From Spirodela intermedia (taxonomy: Eukaryota; Streptophyta; Magnoliopsida; Alismatales; Araceae): DNA of 64,000 nt. The stretch is from positions 7,826,037-7,890,036 of the forward strand of contig LR746274.1 in the NCBI GenBank assembly GCA_902729315.2. The letters run 5' to 3'. A program made the translations under genes and the position numbers. Position 1 is the first letter of the stretch. Every line of letters starts with the position of its first letter. The notes beneath the pieces were generated by a model. The model was not told the origin of the DNA. It did no database searches and was given only the letters and a program-made list of their open reading frames with translations. Positions 23,046 to 34,610 of this stretch are shown piece after piece.

Positions 23046-24895
23046 TTCATTATCATGAGTTAATAAGTAATAAATAATATAATTTTAGCCTTAACTCATG
23101 ATCAATAGATTTATATTTGTGTTAAATTGTGAAAAGTAGTTTTTAGTTGGTTAATGTGATTTTTTGGTTACTATGTGATTTTATGTGAATTTATATAATT
23201 TTTATAATCCTATTTTGAGATAAAAAAAGAAAAATAAAATAAAATAAAATGATATAGACTGATAGGGTAGGGTTGCGAGGAAAGGCTCAAGTGGCTATGG
23301 ACCGATGGGGCCCCATGTGCATTTCTCCCCTTTCACGTCACCAGTGGCCAGTCAAGCGTGGGGCAAAGAGTGGTCGTACACATGTGAAAAAGGGACATAT
23401 TGAATCCCAAATCTCATATTACTATATATTCATCTCACAATTCAACATACAACCTATGTGGGACTAAACCCCGGTCACACCTTCTCCCAGATGTTTTAAT
23501 GATTTTTGTACCTCAAATACCTCTCATTTATTAGAAGGAGGTACCTTGATGACATCACTTTATGAGAGTATTTGTGTATTAGTTTTACTCTCTCTCATGT
23601 AAATAAGCGATTGGCGAGGGTTTGAATCTTACCAAAGTCAAAACTCATATTTTTATCTAATTAAATCGTGACTTTCTTGTAGATCTCCAGTGAAGGACTA
23701 AGCCTTTATAATCGCTTAATCATCGGTGAAAATTTCATCAACACAATTTGTGGAGCATCATTACTAAAATTGTTGAATGATTCGTGATAAAAGAATTATG
23801 AATTCATCGAGTAAATCATCTCCGATTGATTGATGAACAAGTCATTATCGGGAAGAGGATGATCTACCGAGAGACAAGTCGTTACCTCTTGGGAGCATGT
23901 CAAATGTGATGAAGAGCCTCCTCTTCTTATGTAGACATGAAGATGAAGCTCCCTAAGACGCGCCCACCTCCATCTAGCTCATCTCCACTAGATGACAGAC
24001 GTTGGAGAGCTACAAAGTCATCATTTTTCCACTCTTCTAGGTGACAACCACTAGAAATGATTCGATGACCTATTTCATTAATCTCTAGACTTCACAAGAA
24101 GATCTAAAGATTATTCACATTGTCCTTGTCCAAGAAAAACCTTTGAAGCTATAGACACTACATGACAATTCTCTCAAACGCTCAAGATTTTGATGTATTG
24201 TCAATGCATTGTGGCCACGATGCTAGAATTTGATTTTACTATTTTTTAAAATTAATTTAACTTTCACCATCATTTTTTCGACCTCAAAAGGAGATCCAAC
24301 AAATGCCTAGATCGTCCATGTTCAAGGAGAACCTTTAAGATAGTGAACATTGTTTGATGATCCTCCTGAACACATAGAATTCTAGTGATCACTATTGCGA
24401 GGCCGAAACTCTACCTTTTGTACTTTTAACTTAATTTTCACTTCATTTAGTAATAATTTGTGTGATTTAAATTTTTCAACTATTCTTCATTCAACTATAA
24501 CTCTTTTAACTTTTACTAATCTTAACTTGACCAATTAAATTGTTTGTAATCACTTATGTAAAAATCACTAAGTGGAACTCTATTTCTATCCGATTACCAT
24601 TCATCGGGCGCTAATGTCATCTAACGTCCACACTCTTATTTCTCCTTTTTGTGAATTTTAAATATATTTTATTTTTATTTCTTAGTTTAAAATTTATAAA
24701 AAATTATATTCTTTACACGATATTGTATTACATCCCTATGATCGACCTCAAAAATTGTCACTAATTTTATAACTTTTATTAAATTATAATTGATATATTT
24801 GTTTAAAAAACTTCTAAATATCTAAAAATTAATATTTTCTAGTTTTATAAATTTTAAATTTCTGTGATTTATTATACAATGACTAAGTCACATCA
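23046..24895 (-). mobile_element. LTR-like insertion, family A, copy 2 (inverted)
   Basis: Reverse complement of copy 1: on the minus strand it begins TGATGTGACTTAGTCATTG and ends CTCATGATAATGA. It is about 750 bp longer than copy 1. The extra part (about 23770-24580) is absent from copy 1, which jumps from the 'AATCGG..GAAATAGAGTTT' segment straight to 'GTTGATGAAATTTTC'. So either copy 1 lost it or copy 2 gained it. Broken coding sequence of the same ORF flanks both sides. I see no clean target duplication. Confidence 0.65.
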
Positions 24896-25380
24896 ACCCT
24901 CAAGTATGATCTCACTATTTGACTTGGTGTCATCATTACCTACATAATTCATCATTTCAATATTGACACACCTTTTGAAGAGTCGATCAGTAGTTATCCT
25001 CAAGATATAATTGATAAATCTACTCTTCATTGAATGGATCATCTTCAAGTTGATGGTCAATGACTTCACCATTTGTCTTCTACTTCCACTTCACCATCTT
25101 GTGCCCTCACATTTCTGGACATCCTACTCATTGTTGAAAACCTTAACCAAAGTGTCGAACAAGTGAAGCAACAACTCAAAATAATGGAAGAATGAGTTCA
25201 AGAACTCAAGGACATAATTTTAGAATTCAAAGCTACATCTCTATGATCCTACAACCAATTGATGGACCTGCATTGTTGTAATTTCTCTCAAAACATGTTC
25301 TTGATATTTACAAAAAAAGAGAGAAAATATTGTTTAACGAGGAGAAAATTAGAGTACATAAATTTAGGGGGATAATTAAC
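24896..25380 (+). pseudogene. Third ORF relic behind copia pol, second part
   Basis: The translation reads on after the insertion with IIDKSTLH, MDHLQVDG and a Pro/Ser/Thr-poor helical tail (LNQSVEQVKQQLKIMEE) that looks like a short coiled coil. It ends before an A/G-rich stretch (AATTTAGGGGGATAATT near 25362). It seems to be the C-terminal side of the ORF begun before 23046. Confidence 0.45.
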
Positions 25381-25420
25381 TATGGATGAATGATTATTGC
25401 TCGCCATCTCAATCAATCGC

Positions 25421-25640
25421 TTACACACCTATCTTTATTAATTATATACATAATGGTTCTATGAATATACATTTTAGCATGGTGGTGCTAATCTATGTGA
25501 ATACGAATTGTTTGTTTATCATTATGAATACAGTTACACGCCTATCTATGTTGATTATATACATCATGAATGTCTGAACATGTGTTTCAGCACAATGTTG
25601 CTTACTTATGTGAATGTGAATTTTATGTGATGAATACATA
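25421..25640 (+). repeat. 113-bp direct repeat, two diverged copies
   Basis: TTACACACCTATCTTTATTA at 25421 recurs as TTACACGCCTATCTATGTTG at 25534. The similarity runs on through the 'TATATACAT' and 'TTAGCATGGTGGTGCT / TTCAGCACAATGTTGCT' segments. Confidence 0.75.
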
Positions 25641-25714
25641 CATTCCATATATTATCTTTGTCAAATGCAACAAATAAATTTTCTCGAAAGATTTTTAAGT
25701 ATCAGAAATGGAGA

Positions 25715-26300
25715 GATTGTTGATGCCCTTAGTTTTGATACTCACATTAGAAAATTTATTATGAAATAATTTTGAATGATTTTTCGAGTATCAATTGAAC
25801 CCCTAGCAAGTCATGATAATTTGCACCTCATGTGGACTATCCCTGAGAAATATTCAAAACATATATATTGATGATGCTTGATACAATCCTATGGCTAACA
25901 GAAAATCTGAGTTACAACCTTGAGATATATTTTTTAATTGAAATGTTATAGCATAATGTTCTTAAAATTTTAGTGCCGATCAATATGTGTTAACACATGT
26001 GACAAATATACACATATAATCTAGAAAGGTAGAGTTACCCATGAGATTTGAACGTGGAACCTAAGCACTCTAAAAATAGAAATATTAGTATTGGAAAAAT
26101 CAAAGAAACATACTATCAAACATAGGATTCTAATTTATAATGCAAGCTACACAAAGGTAGAAAAAGTTATGGCCGAAATGTTTGAACATCAAAGAGATCG
26201 AAGCATAGGTGAGATTTGAAATCAAGATCTCTATATTGATACCATGGAAACTTGATAAAAAATATAGAGTAAAAGTATAATCAGTGACTGAAGCAAGAAT
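25715..26300 (+). mobile_element. Possible 3' LTR start of the copia element
   Basis: A purine-rich run GGAGAGATTGTTGATGCCCTTA fits the polypurine tract plus TGTTG.. LTR start of plant copia elements. The sequence after it does not match the LTR remnant at 17396, so it may belong to a different, nested element. The right end is not visible. Confidence 0.35.
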
Positions 26301-27284
26301 AAATCTCAAGTCCTACATGGCAGCCAAGCTGCACCATCCATCTAAAGCCATCAAGGAAGTAGAAAAGCCTTCGCCATGTAATCTTGCATGGTAACATCTT
26401 AGAGTCTTACATGGAGAAAACAATACAGTAAAATGACCTAATTTAACTTAGTCTCAAAAGCAAATATATATATTGAAATATCAAGAATCTCCAGAACAAA
26501 GCTTCAAAGATCATCTGTGGGAGACTTGCACGTCTCAAAGAAAGAAAGAACCCAAGGTCAATCTCACACACCCTAGATGATAACACCTCACTAGAGTTGA
26601 TGGACAAAAAGATAAGTATAACAATCAGATCCGAGCTCAACTTCAAAGACAGATGTATATTGATTAGTTACAAATCTCAAGACACATTATCAAGGACAAC
26701 CTACATTAGAGCAGAAACATTTTAATTGATGAATGATTGAAGGTCAGTAGCATGGATTCTGGACGATTACTCATCAACAAAATACATGGACTATAGACAA
26801 GTCAAACAACTACCTCTAAGTAAATCCCTAAAAGAGAAAATGTTTGTTGATCAATTATGAATCCTTGAACCAAATATCAAGGACAATAGAGACAAGAACA
26901 GAAATCTTGGAATTGTAGAGTAGTTAAATATCACTGATATCCTCGGGAGCGACAAGAAGTTTTTCAAACTGATGTGACCATTCTCATATGCTAAAATAAA
27001 AAGGATAAATTGGAGCATAAAGATGATGAACTATGTGGTTTATTTTGGGCACACAATCTTAATGAAAGACATGATCTCAGCATGTGGTTGATGAGTTTAT
27101 TTTTCCATAAATTCTTCTACTTGAAGTATCTCTTTAACTCTTTTGATGTAGGATGACTTTTCCAAACCATGTAAATCCTAGTGCATAATTCTTTCTGATC
27201 TTTGATTGCAACTCTATATTTCTAGATATATTTGTTTGTGCTTCTTCTAGCATGTTCATACTTGGTGGGTCACATAGTGGTTTG
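26301..27284. other. No gene seen
   Basis: AT-rich sequence with only short open frames on both strands. No family features were recognised. It is probably old retroelement or spacer. Confidence 0.45.
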
Positions 27285-28739
27285 ACTTCCATGGTGGGCA
27301 ATCCTTCCTTTCTATTATAACAACACATTGTTTAACATTATTCTCAACCACAAAGTAGCATAGGCTCAAAAATAAGAAAACCAATAATATTGTATACTCA
27401 TTCTAATATTACAATATTCTTCCATTTGTTCTCAATTTTAAAACCACTTGATTCTACTTTCCTTTTCTCTCTTTTTAAAGTATTTTCTTTCCTTCCTAAT
27501 TTAATTCTCTCTTTTGGATATCTTACTTGATGATCATTTTTATTTATTTACCCCTAGAAATCATAATCATAGTTAATGAACTAGATCCAATAATTTAGTG
27601 GTCTACCCAACCATTAGTGTGACAAGAATGTACTTATGATCTTTTTTTATTTCCATCACAACAATATTCAAACCAATATATTTCTCTTTACATCCCTATC
27701 AATATAAGGTTGTAAAACATTGAATGAGACAAGAAAGAGATTATTAAGGGAATTTCCAGGTATATGATTTTTGGCTTATGTACTCAAATAACTTTTGGCT
27801 AAGTGAAGAAATCTTGTTTCATGTCATACAATGGTAGTTATTTTAGAAAAACTCTAGCTTAAGCAAATAGTCCTCTTGCTTTGTAATATCTCTATTGCAT
27901 AGTACTATTGATAAAGATACACTTGTCTAGTAGAGGAAATAGTATTGAAATATACAACTGTATAAACAACTCTTTGAGTAGAACATTTTTGCATTTGATG
28001 GTATGAATCTAAGTTTATTATTGATATGAATATGGAAGAAACCAATAAACTTATATGAAAACTAAGTATTTTGTAAATTTATGATTGCATTGAAAGGAGA
28101 TGATTATACCTGAACACTAAGTTCCCCCATCAACACATTTAGTTGAGTTGGAACAGCAAGCTTCATTTGTATTATTTTTATTAAAATCTCAGCTTGAACG
28201 CTAACAAAGCTATCCTTTTTATAAAAACAGAATCAAATCATATAAGCAAACCTAATTTGCGTTAGTATTTTTTGAGCTTACAAATGTATATAAAATGTAT
28301 ATAGAAGTGATAAATGTCTCATAAAAAAATTCTTATTACAATGATTATTCCATTATGTTTTGGAACCTCAAGCTTAATTTCAGTAGGTGAGCTACTCCAC
28401 AGAAGGAAAGTGCACAAAGCACTCACTTTCATTATTATCCTTCTATGCCTTGGAGCTAACTACAATAAAGAAAAACTAAAAAACACCTTCAAATATTGGG
28501 ATTAAAAATTTATTAAATATGGAGTGGGGAGCCTTAAGTTGATGCAAAAAGTTGAACACTCAAACTTAAATAACTATAAAAAAATGGAGGTTACCCCTTT
28601 TTATAAATGTTTGATTTCTCATTTATCAAATGTTGAAAGAGTGAAAATTGTGAGGTTTAAGAGGTAAACTATTTTGATTAGGACAATATCTATAGAAGTG
28701 TAATTTAGTAATTTCACAATATAAAAAAATATCTTTAGG

Positions 28740-29690
28740 TTTTTTTCATTCCTCTGTATTGAGGTAGGTCAATTAATTATATGTGAAATTACGAAAAGGA
28801 TAGAAGCGTCAAAGGTAAAACAATGAAATATTCAGGCTTGAAAGTGAAAAAAATAGTTTTAGAGGAAAATTGGTCTCCTAAACATAGGTTATTCCATTCA
28901 TTTTGAAAGATATTTGAAAGGCAATAATGATGCAACAAAAAATGGATTGAATTTAGATGGATTTGATGAATTCTCCTGGTCAAGGCTTCAAGGTCTCCTT
29001 GATGCCAAGTGCGTCAGTAAGAAAGTTTGAAAACAAGTTCTCATGTTAGCAAGGAAGAAACTTATAAGAACACAAATATCACTATAAGTTTATATGTGAA
29101 AACATTCAAAGAGGCAATTGCAACATGGGTAAATAAGTTAAATATTGCCTTGGTGTATACTATGGGTTGATACTCCCATGAAGTCTATTATGTAAAGGGG
29201 GAAGGCTGATTCTGTCAAGTTGAGCTATATTCCTACCAAGGAATAATGGAAACTATGGGTTGTGACCCACCCATGAAAAGTAGACACAGGTCAAGTGAAG
29301 CAAAATCATTATAAAATCTTTGTTTCTATCCACATAGGAGGTTCTAGGTTAACATAGAATAAAAGTGTGTCAACCCACTCAACCAGTGTGTTGACTAACC
29401 TAAAAAGTGTGTCAATCCAATTTAATATGTGTTCACCCATAGCGATTAGAATCAGAGAAAAATATATTTTAAAATAACAAGTATAGTTAAATACTAATTT
29501 AACTCCCTATTAGTGCATTTGCTTAGCCTAACAAGGACCCAACAAAAATATTGTCATAGCTGTTTCAATAATTGGATATAACTAACATAAATATTTTTGT
29601 ACATGTTGTGAGTTAACACTTTCATATTTTTGTCTCACTAGCCAACGTTAGTACATTAATGTCTGCCTTTACAATGTGACCAATCTGCTG
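28740..29690 (+). other. Segment present only in duplication copy A
   Basis: Copy B passes from the equivalent of 28735 (about 61060) to the equivalent of 29690 (about 61130) with almost nothing between. No coding features are seen here. It is either an insertion in A or a deletion in B. Confidence 0.6.
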
Positions 29691-31473
29691 AGTAAATTCA
29701 CTTTCCTAAAAGAAGAAAAGTGAGAAACTAATATGCATTCATTCCCTAATGTTTATATGACTTTTTGTAACAACTACTAAAATGTAATGTTAATACTTTT
29801 ATATTCATGCGGCATAATTACGTCAATAGAAAATGGTTATTCTACCCTTATGTCTATTTTTCAACATCATAATCAGATTTTTTTAAAAAACTCCACATTG
29901 AAAACAGCATCGACTCATTCAAGGTTCTTATAGACCAAAAGGTTTTTGTTACCAACTTGCATAACTAGGAATACAACTTATTTTTTGTCCTTCAATTAAC
30001 TTGTGAAGTCATCTTTTTTCTATCTTGATTTCAGCGTAGATGTTACATTTATAGTTTCATTCTTTAACTTTGTTTTAATAAAACTTGGTTTTTCAAAATT
30101 GTTACTTAAGTGGTGCCATGAATACTAATTGATCTGTCAAATAGAATCATAAGTCTATCTTTCATAAACTATAGCGAACAAAGTCATAATTCAGTGTTGT
30201 AACCTTTGTAAATGGATTAGTTGATACCAACAAGGGTGCTCTTGGAATGAGTGGATGTGTGAACTACAAAACCACTAGTAAATAATTATTTTTCAATTGC
30301 ATCTCTGTCTATTGTCTTGTGTTGTCAAGCTCAAATATATATTCTACCATAGACTAATTAGCCTTTTTGTCATTTATTTATTTTTTATAATTCAATTAAA
30401 TGATGCATACTAATAATGCGAGAGAAAAAACTATAGATTCAATACTAAGTATTTATTTTTCATTTGTGTATTTTTCTATTGTCCTGTGTTGTCAAAATCA
30501 AATCAATAATCTACCATAGACTAATTAGACTTGTTTGTCGTTTATTTATTTCTATAATTCAATTACATGATGAACATTAATAATGTGAGAAAGACCCGTT
30601 CAACCAAGCAGTAGGATTATAATGCAATTGTAGAAAGATTATAAAGTTGTAGCCTTGTTGCTGGCATCTCCTCCAACCATTTCCTCATATAAAAGTATGT
30701 GGCTTCAGATCCAGCTATCAATTTAGATATGCAATCATTTATAGTTAATGGCTTTCCAATATTGTCAATGATGAGAATGATTATCTATAATGCTTTTTTG
30801 AAAATGTTTGTATAAAAAGCATGTGAGAAATAGGAAGTTTGAAAATGAGATTAGTTGTAACTATTTTTTGGAAATATATGAGTCATCCAAACGTACATTA
30901 TCAACTAGAAGACCATATTGAAATTAGGTAATAATGACCGATTAAAATCATTGTCAACTAGCATCGAAATTTTCAAGGGCATAAACATGGATCGTACTCT
31001 TCTATGACAATATTTTGATTAGTACTAAGTATAATTAAAACTATAAGATGTGTGCATAAATATATGTCGAATAATATTAACTAAGAGTTAATAATTTAAT
31101 AGAGTGCATACGTGGTGCAGCTCTCGTGTTTTATTAACACGATAGAGACGGCTAACATCTTCCCCGTGGATGCTTCTTTTTCTTCGACACGTTAACTCCT
31201 ACGCAGCGTGGGCTGCTCCCACTGGCTTTCATGTTGCCGCACGCTTCGTGGTGCGCTACGACGCGTACTGGCCACCCACTCTAGTGTGGCTCTCCCCGCT
31301 CCCCCATCGACGGCACGTGCGGAGCGGAGGTCTCTTATCTCGCTTGTGCGCCAACATGAACGCCCGCACATGTACAGTTAGGCATCTCTGTTCCTCCGTG
31401 CGGCCTGCGCGTGTGTGCACGCAGGAACGTGTCATGGGGCCCGTTCATGCAGGCGAGCAGACTCAGGCGGCGA

Positions 31474-31830
31474 GCCGCGGAGAGAGAGAGAGAGAGAGAG
31501 AGAAAGAAGAATGAACGAGGGGAGCGAGGTAGAGAGAGACAGCATACACATCTATAAAGATGCGGAGAGAAGGTAGCGAGGGCAAGAGAAAACAGAAATC
31601 CGGGGGCGACAGGAAGAGAGAGAGAGGGGGGGATTAACGAGGTCAAGAATAGAGAGAAATGCCGGTGGCAGGAAGAGAGAGAGGGCGAGAGAGATAGCAT
31701 GTAATGAACACATATATATGTATGTCCATTTGTGTGAGTAGGGGAGAGAGAGAGAGAGAGCAGGTAATGCACACAGATATGTATGTCCATTTGTGTGAGT
31801 AGGGGAGAGAGAGAGAGAGAGGGCAGGGGG
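31474..31830 (+). repeat. GA-rich simple and tandem repeats downstream of the proline-rich gene
   Basis: GA runs lie at 31480-31502, 31745-31762 and 31803-31822. A block containing TATGTATGTCCATTTGTGTG and then AGTAGGGGAGAGAG occurs twice (near 31718 and 31778). The minus-strand translations rich in Leu/Ser/Pro are by-products of this repeat and not genes. Confidence 0.9.
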
Positions 31831-32156
31831 ATAAGTTGGGGGGAATGGGGTTGCACGTCCCATTCATCGCACAGGCGGGATATTATCAGAGAGAAGAAAA
31901 TAACACGGAGAAGGAAGATTTTATTACCAGAAAGTGAGGTTCACAGGCCACGGTGCGATTCCCACGAGGAATACGCAACGATTTCCGGGGCCCATAATCC
32001 TCTTCACCCCCGGAAAAGCTTCAATTACAGATTAACAGCTCCAAACACATGAAACTCTAGAAAGAAACACCACAAAGACGACGATCATCCTCTCTTCTCT
32101 CGCATTCTTCCTCTTTACGAAGTCTTGTTGGTATGGGAACCCACAAGCCAAGGAAC

Positions 32157-32633
32157 CTAGTTGGGGCACTGGAAATCGGAGGGCACGTGCTTTCCGCAGC
32201 TGTTGACGAGGAGCTCCAGGGCTATGGGCAGTAGGAGGTTGATGTTGAGCAGCTTGGCGCGAATGGTGGTGCAGAGGCACAACGCCGCGTCGAGGTCAGC
32301 AAGCCCGCTCAGCAGGGGGCAGCAGGTGTCGGCGGCGCTGGGGCCAATGCCAATGTGGATCAGCCCACCGAGCAGGTCAACGCAGGCCCCCAGTTTGAGG
32401 GTGTTGATGGGGCATCCCCTCGAAACCGGCGCCGGCGGTGGATGGGGCTTCACCGCCGGCGGCGGCGGGCACGGCACCGTCGTCGGCGGTGGCGGAGGAG
32501 GAGGGCAGGGGATTTTCTTAGGCGGCGGCGGCGGCGGCGGAGAAAGTTTGGGATGGGGGCAATAGGTGCAGGCTGACGAGGATAAAATATTGCACCCCAG
32601 AGTGAGGAAGACGAACAGGAGGAGCTTCCCCAT
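32157..32633 (-). CDS. Hybrid proline-rich protein (8-cysteine motif, DC2.15/AZI1-like)
   Basis: This 158-residue secreted protein has a signal peptide (about residues 1-20, GKLLLFVFLTLGCNILSSSA) and a proline-rich linker (about 21-72) of PPPPPPKKIPCP-type repeats. The C-terminal eight-cysteine domain starts at SRGCPINTLKLGACVDLLGG and includes DTCCPLL, ALCLCTTIRA and a final FQCPN. The pattern C..C..CC..CLC..C..C is the non-specific lipid-transfer/hydrophobic-seed-protein fold. Relatives (DC2.15, EARLI1, AZI1) act at the cell wall or in lipid-linked defence signalling; the role here is inferred. I chose the ATG at 32633 (ACAATGG context). A second in-frame ATG at 32645 lies inside a duplicated leader segment, and the frame further up to 32699 begins with GTG. 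The gene is single-exon, as usual for the family. Confidence 0.92.
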   Translation of the reverse strand: MGKLLLFVFLTLGCNILSSSACTYCPHPKLSPPPPPPPKKIPCPPPPPPPTTVPCPPPPAVKPHPPPAPVSRGCPINTLKLGACVDLLGGLIHIGIGPSAADTCCPLLSGLADLDAALCLCTTIRAKLLNINLLLPIALELLVNSCGKHVPSDFQCPN

Positions 32634-32642
32634 TGTTGGAGT

Positions 32643-32770
32643 CATCACTCTTCTCTTCACCTCTGACTGATGAAGAAGAGCTGCCTTCGTAAACCCCACA
32701 GGGAGTCCTCACTCTTCTCTTCCCCTCTGACTGATGAAGCAGAGCTGCCTTCGTAAACCCCCACAAGGAG
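32643..32770 (-). repeat. 64-bp tandem duplication in the leader of the proline-rich gene
   Basis: The segment CTGACTGATGAAG.AGAGCTG (plus strand) and its surroundings occur twice with a 64-bp period (CTTCGTAAACCC at 32685 and 32749). On the coding strand the inner copy reads GTGATGACTCC and the outer GTGAGGACTCC, so the ATG at 32645 is a one-base variant of leader repeat sequence. Confidence 0.85.
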
Positions 32771-32780
32771 TTCCCCCCTT

Positions 32781-32787
32781 CTTATAG
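32781..32787 (-). promoter_or_regulatory. TATA box of the proline-rich gene
   Basis: CTATAAG on the minus strand lies 149-154 bp upstream of the chosen start, just above the duplicated leader. It is the only good TATA candidate in the short upstream region. Confidence 0.55.
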
Positions 32788-32799
32788 GCAGACGTCTCG

Positions 32800-34600
32800 A
32801 GGTATCTCTATCTCTCCTTCCTTTTCCCATCTCTCTCCTGGGTCACCGCGTGTTTCTTCCTATCGTCTGCTCGAGAACGTTCTACTACTTTAGTGCTGCG
32901 ACCGCCTGGTGACGTCCCCTGTAGCTCTCCCATCGCCGATTATTTGATCATATCATCTCCATGCACACAACGCGGAGAGGCGATTTTTATTTTCTGTCCT
33001 TCTCAGCCTCCAATTTCTTCCTCGAATCACCGTCGTCCCAGGCGGTTTCATACCATATCTGGCCAGGCGGCGTTCCTCACTCTCAGTTATAGAGAGAGAG
33101 AGAGAGAAGAGAGAGAGCGCCGTTCCTCGTGGTATGAAAGACAAAAAGAAGGTCGTCTCATTTATGTTGATCACGGGTGCGCTTATCCTGCATGGAAGCC
33201 ATTGACCGTGCTTCGGGCTTCTGGTTCTGCATGGACGAACCAGAAGCTAAGAGGTGAAGAGAGAGAGAAAGAACCCAACGGGCTTCGGACTTTACACCCA
33301 GACCGTGCAAAAGCCCGACAGAACCACGAAGGAAACAGGCCAATCGGACCGGACCTCCGACCTAGCCGAGCCCGTTCATGGCCAAATCAAAACAACCTCA
33401 GAAGCCTGCTCGGAGCAGAGCAGGCTGTGGATGACGCTAGTGAGAGAGCGTGTGAAAGTCTCTATCGGACAGATGGTTCGAGAGTCACTGTCCGAAGTCT
33501 TCACGGGGAGCCCACCGAGATCTCCGGCCATCGGCTGCGTCTGTCGTCGTCTGCCGACATGTAAGGAGAAGACAAGCCGCCGACGGGCCAGCGAGGGAAA
33601 GCTGTGTCTGAACCTGAGAAAAATACCACGGCAATGGCCTTGGTTTCTTGATACATTCCCTTCGCGACGTACTTCCGTCGGACACGTCGTGGGCATTGAT
33701 TGGATGGAGCGTCGGAGGAAGAGGACACAGAGGGCCAGCTTGCTTCCGATCAGAAGTAGCACAGGACTCTGAGAAGCCGCCCATCACCGCATTCTAGAGA
33801 GAGAATGGCGGCTGTCGGTATAATATAAATATTTCTGGAAAATTTACCTAGAAAAAAAGATTTATTTTGGTTGCTGATTATTTCATGCTAAATGAGGAAA
33901 AATAGAACCTGATGGGCAATGGAAATGGTTACCAGCGGAGCTAATAGTTGGCAAAGTAAGCCCAGAGGCAGGGGCGGACTGCTGATTTACCATCACAATC
34001 CATGTAGTAGTCAGAAAAGGAAAGAAATTCATTGTCATGAACATCAGTTAAATTCAGTCGTTTCCATGTGAATATCCATGTGATATCAGAATCTACGGAT
34101 AAAATATGATCCTCACGCGTTTAATGTGGGCAAAAAGAGTAGACCGGAAGCTACCTCGTACTGCCCATATATTCATGTTCGCTCCAACAGGTTTACTTTA
34201 TTCAATACGTGTTGGGATGATAAATTATCTAAATATATAAATATCAATGATAATTACAATATATTTTCTAATATGTGTTGACTTTTCTTCAGACTCTAAT
34301 CCTGGAGGCGTCCAGTTCCAGCTGGGAGCTGGCGGCCCAGATCTCCGCTAAAGTGGCAGCAGAAGCGCAAGGAAAGTCAGCTCTTTGCCGACCTATTATA
34401 CCACAATCCAAGATGAGGATTGACAAGAAGGAAAGTCAAAGGCCGAGATTGACCACAATCTGAGTCGGTCAATCACAGTTGAGGATCAATCACAATCCAA
34501 ATCTGGAGATCAGAAGATCATCTAATTCATCCAAGAAAACAGATGCATGGAGATGATTAAGGGAGGGTTTCTAAAGGCACCAACTTTAAGCATCTTCTAA
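32800..34600. other. No gene recognised; GC-rich block then AT-rich spacer
   Basis: A GA run lies at 33089-33119. The block 33140-33790 is GC-rich with overlapping open frames on both strands (the longest from 32893 and 33254 on plus), none showing a family motif. GC-rich composition alone keeps these frames open. After 33800 the sequence turns AT-rich. The block could be part of an unrecognised mobile element. Confidence 0.5.
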
Positions 34601-34610
34601 AGTTTTCAAG

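Larger units (their letters stand above)
27285..32790 (+). repeat. Segmental duplication, copy A
   Basis: It matches 57805-64000 in the same orientation over several separate stretches. Examples: TTATTCTCAACCACAAAGTAG near 27340; TCTACCCAACCATTAGTGTG near 27602 against 58621; CATCAACACATTTAGTTGAG near 28130 against 59131; TTTATATTCATGCGGCATAA near 29799 against 61249; ACCACAAAG.. through the proline-rich gene at 32157 against 63539. Differences are numerous, so the duplication is not recent. Each copy also has private insertions. Confidence 0.9.

Noticed and set aside
31335-31867. Leu/Ser-rich minus-strand open frames.
   Set aside because: Same cause: GA-rich repeat sequence downstream of the proline-rich gene.
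32161-32576. Gly/Arg-rich open frames on the plus strand.
   Set aside because: They are antisense shadows of the proline-rich coding sequence, whose CCG/CCT codons keep the other strand open.
33254-33772. 172-residue plus-strand open frame, with 128-residue and 100-residue frames opposite.
   Set aside because: No domain, no start context and equally long frames on the opposite strand. GC-rich composition is enough to explain them.
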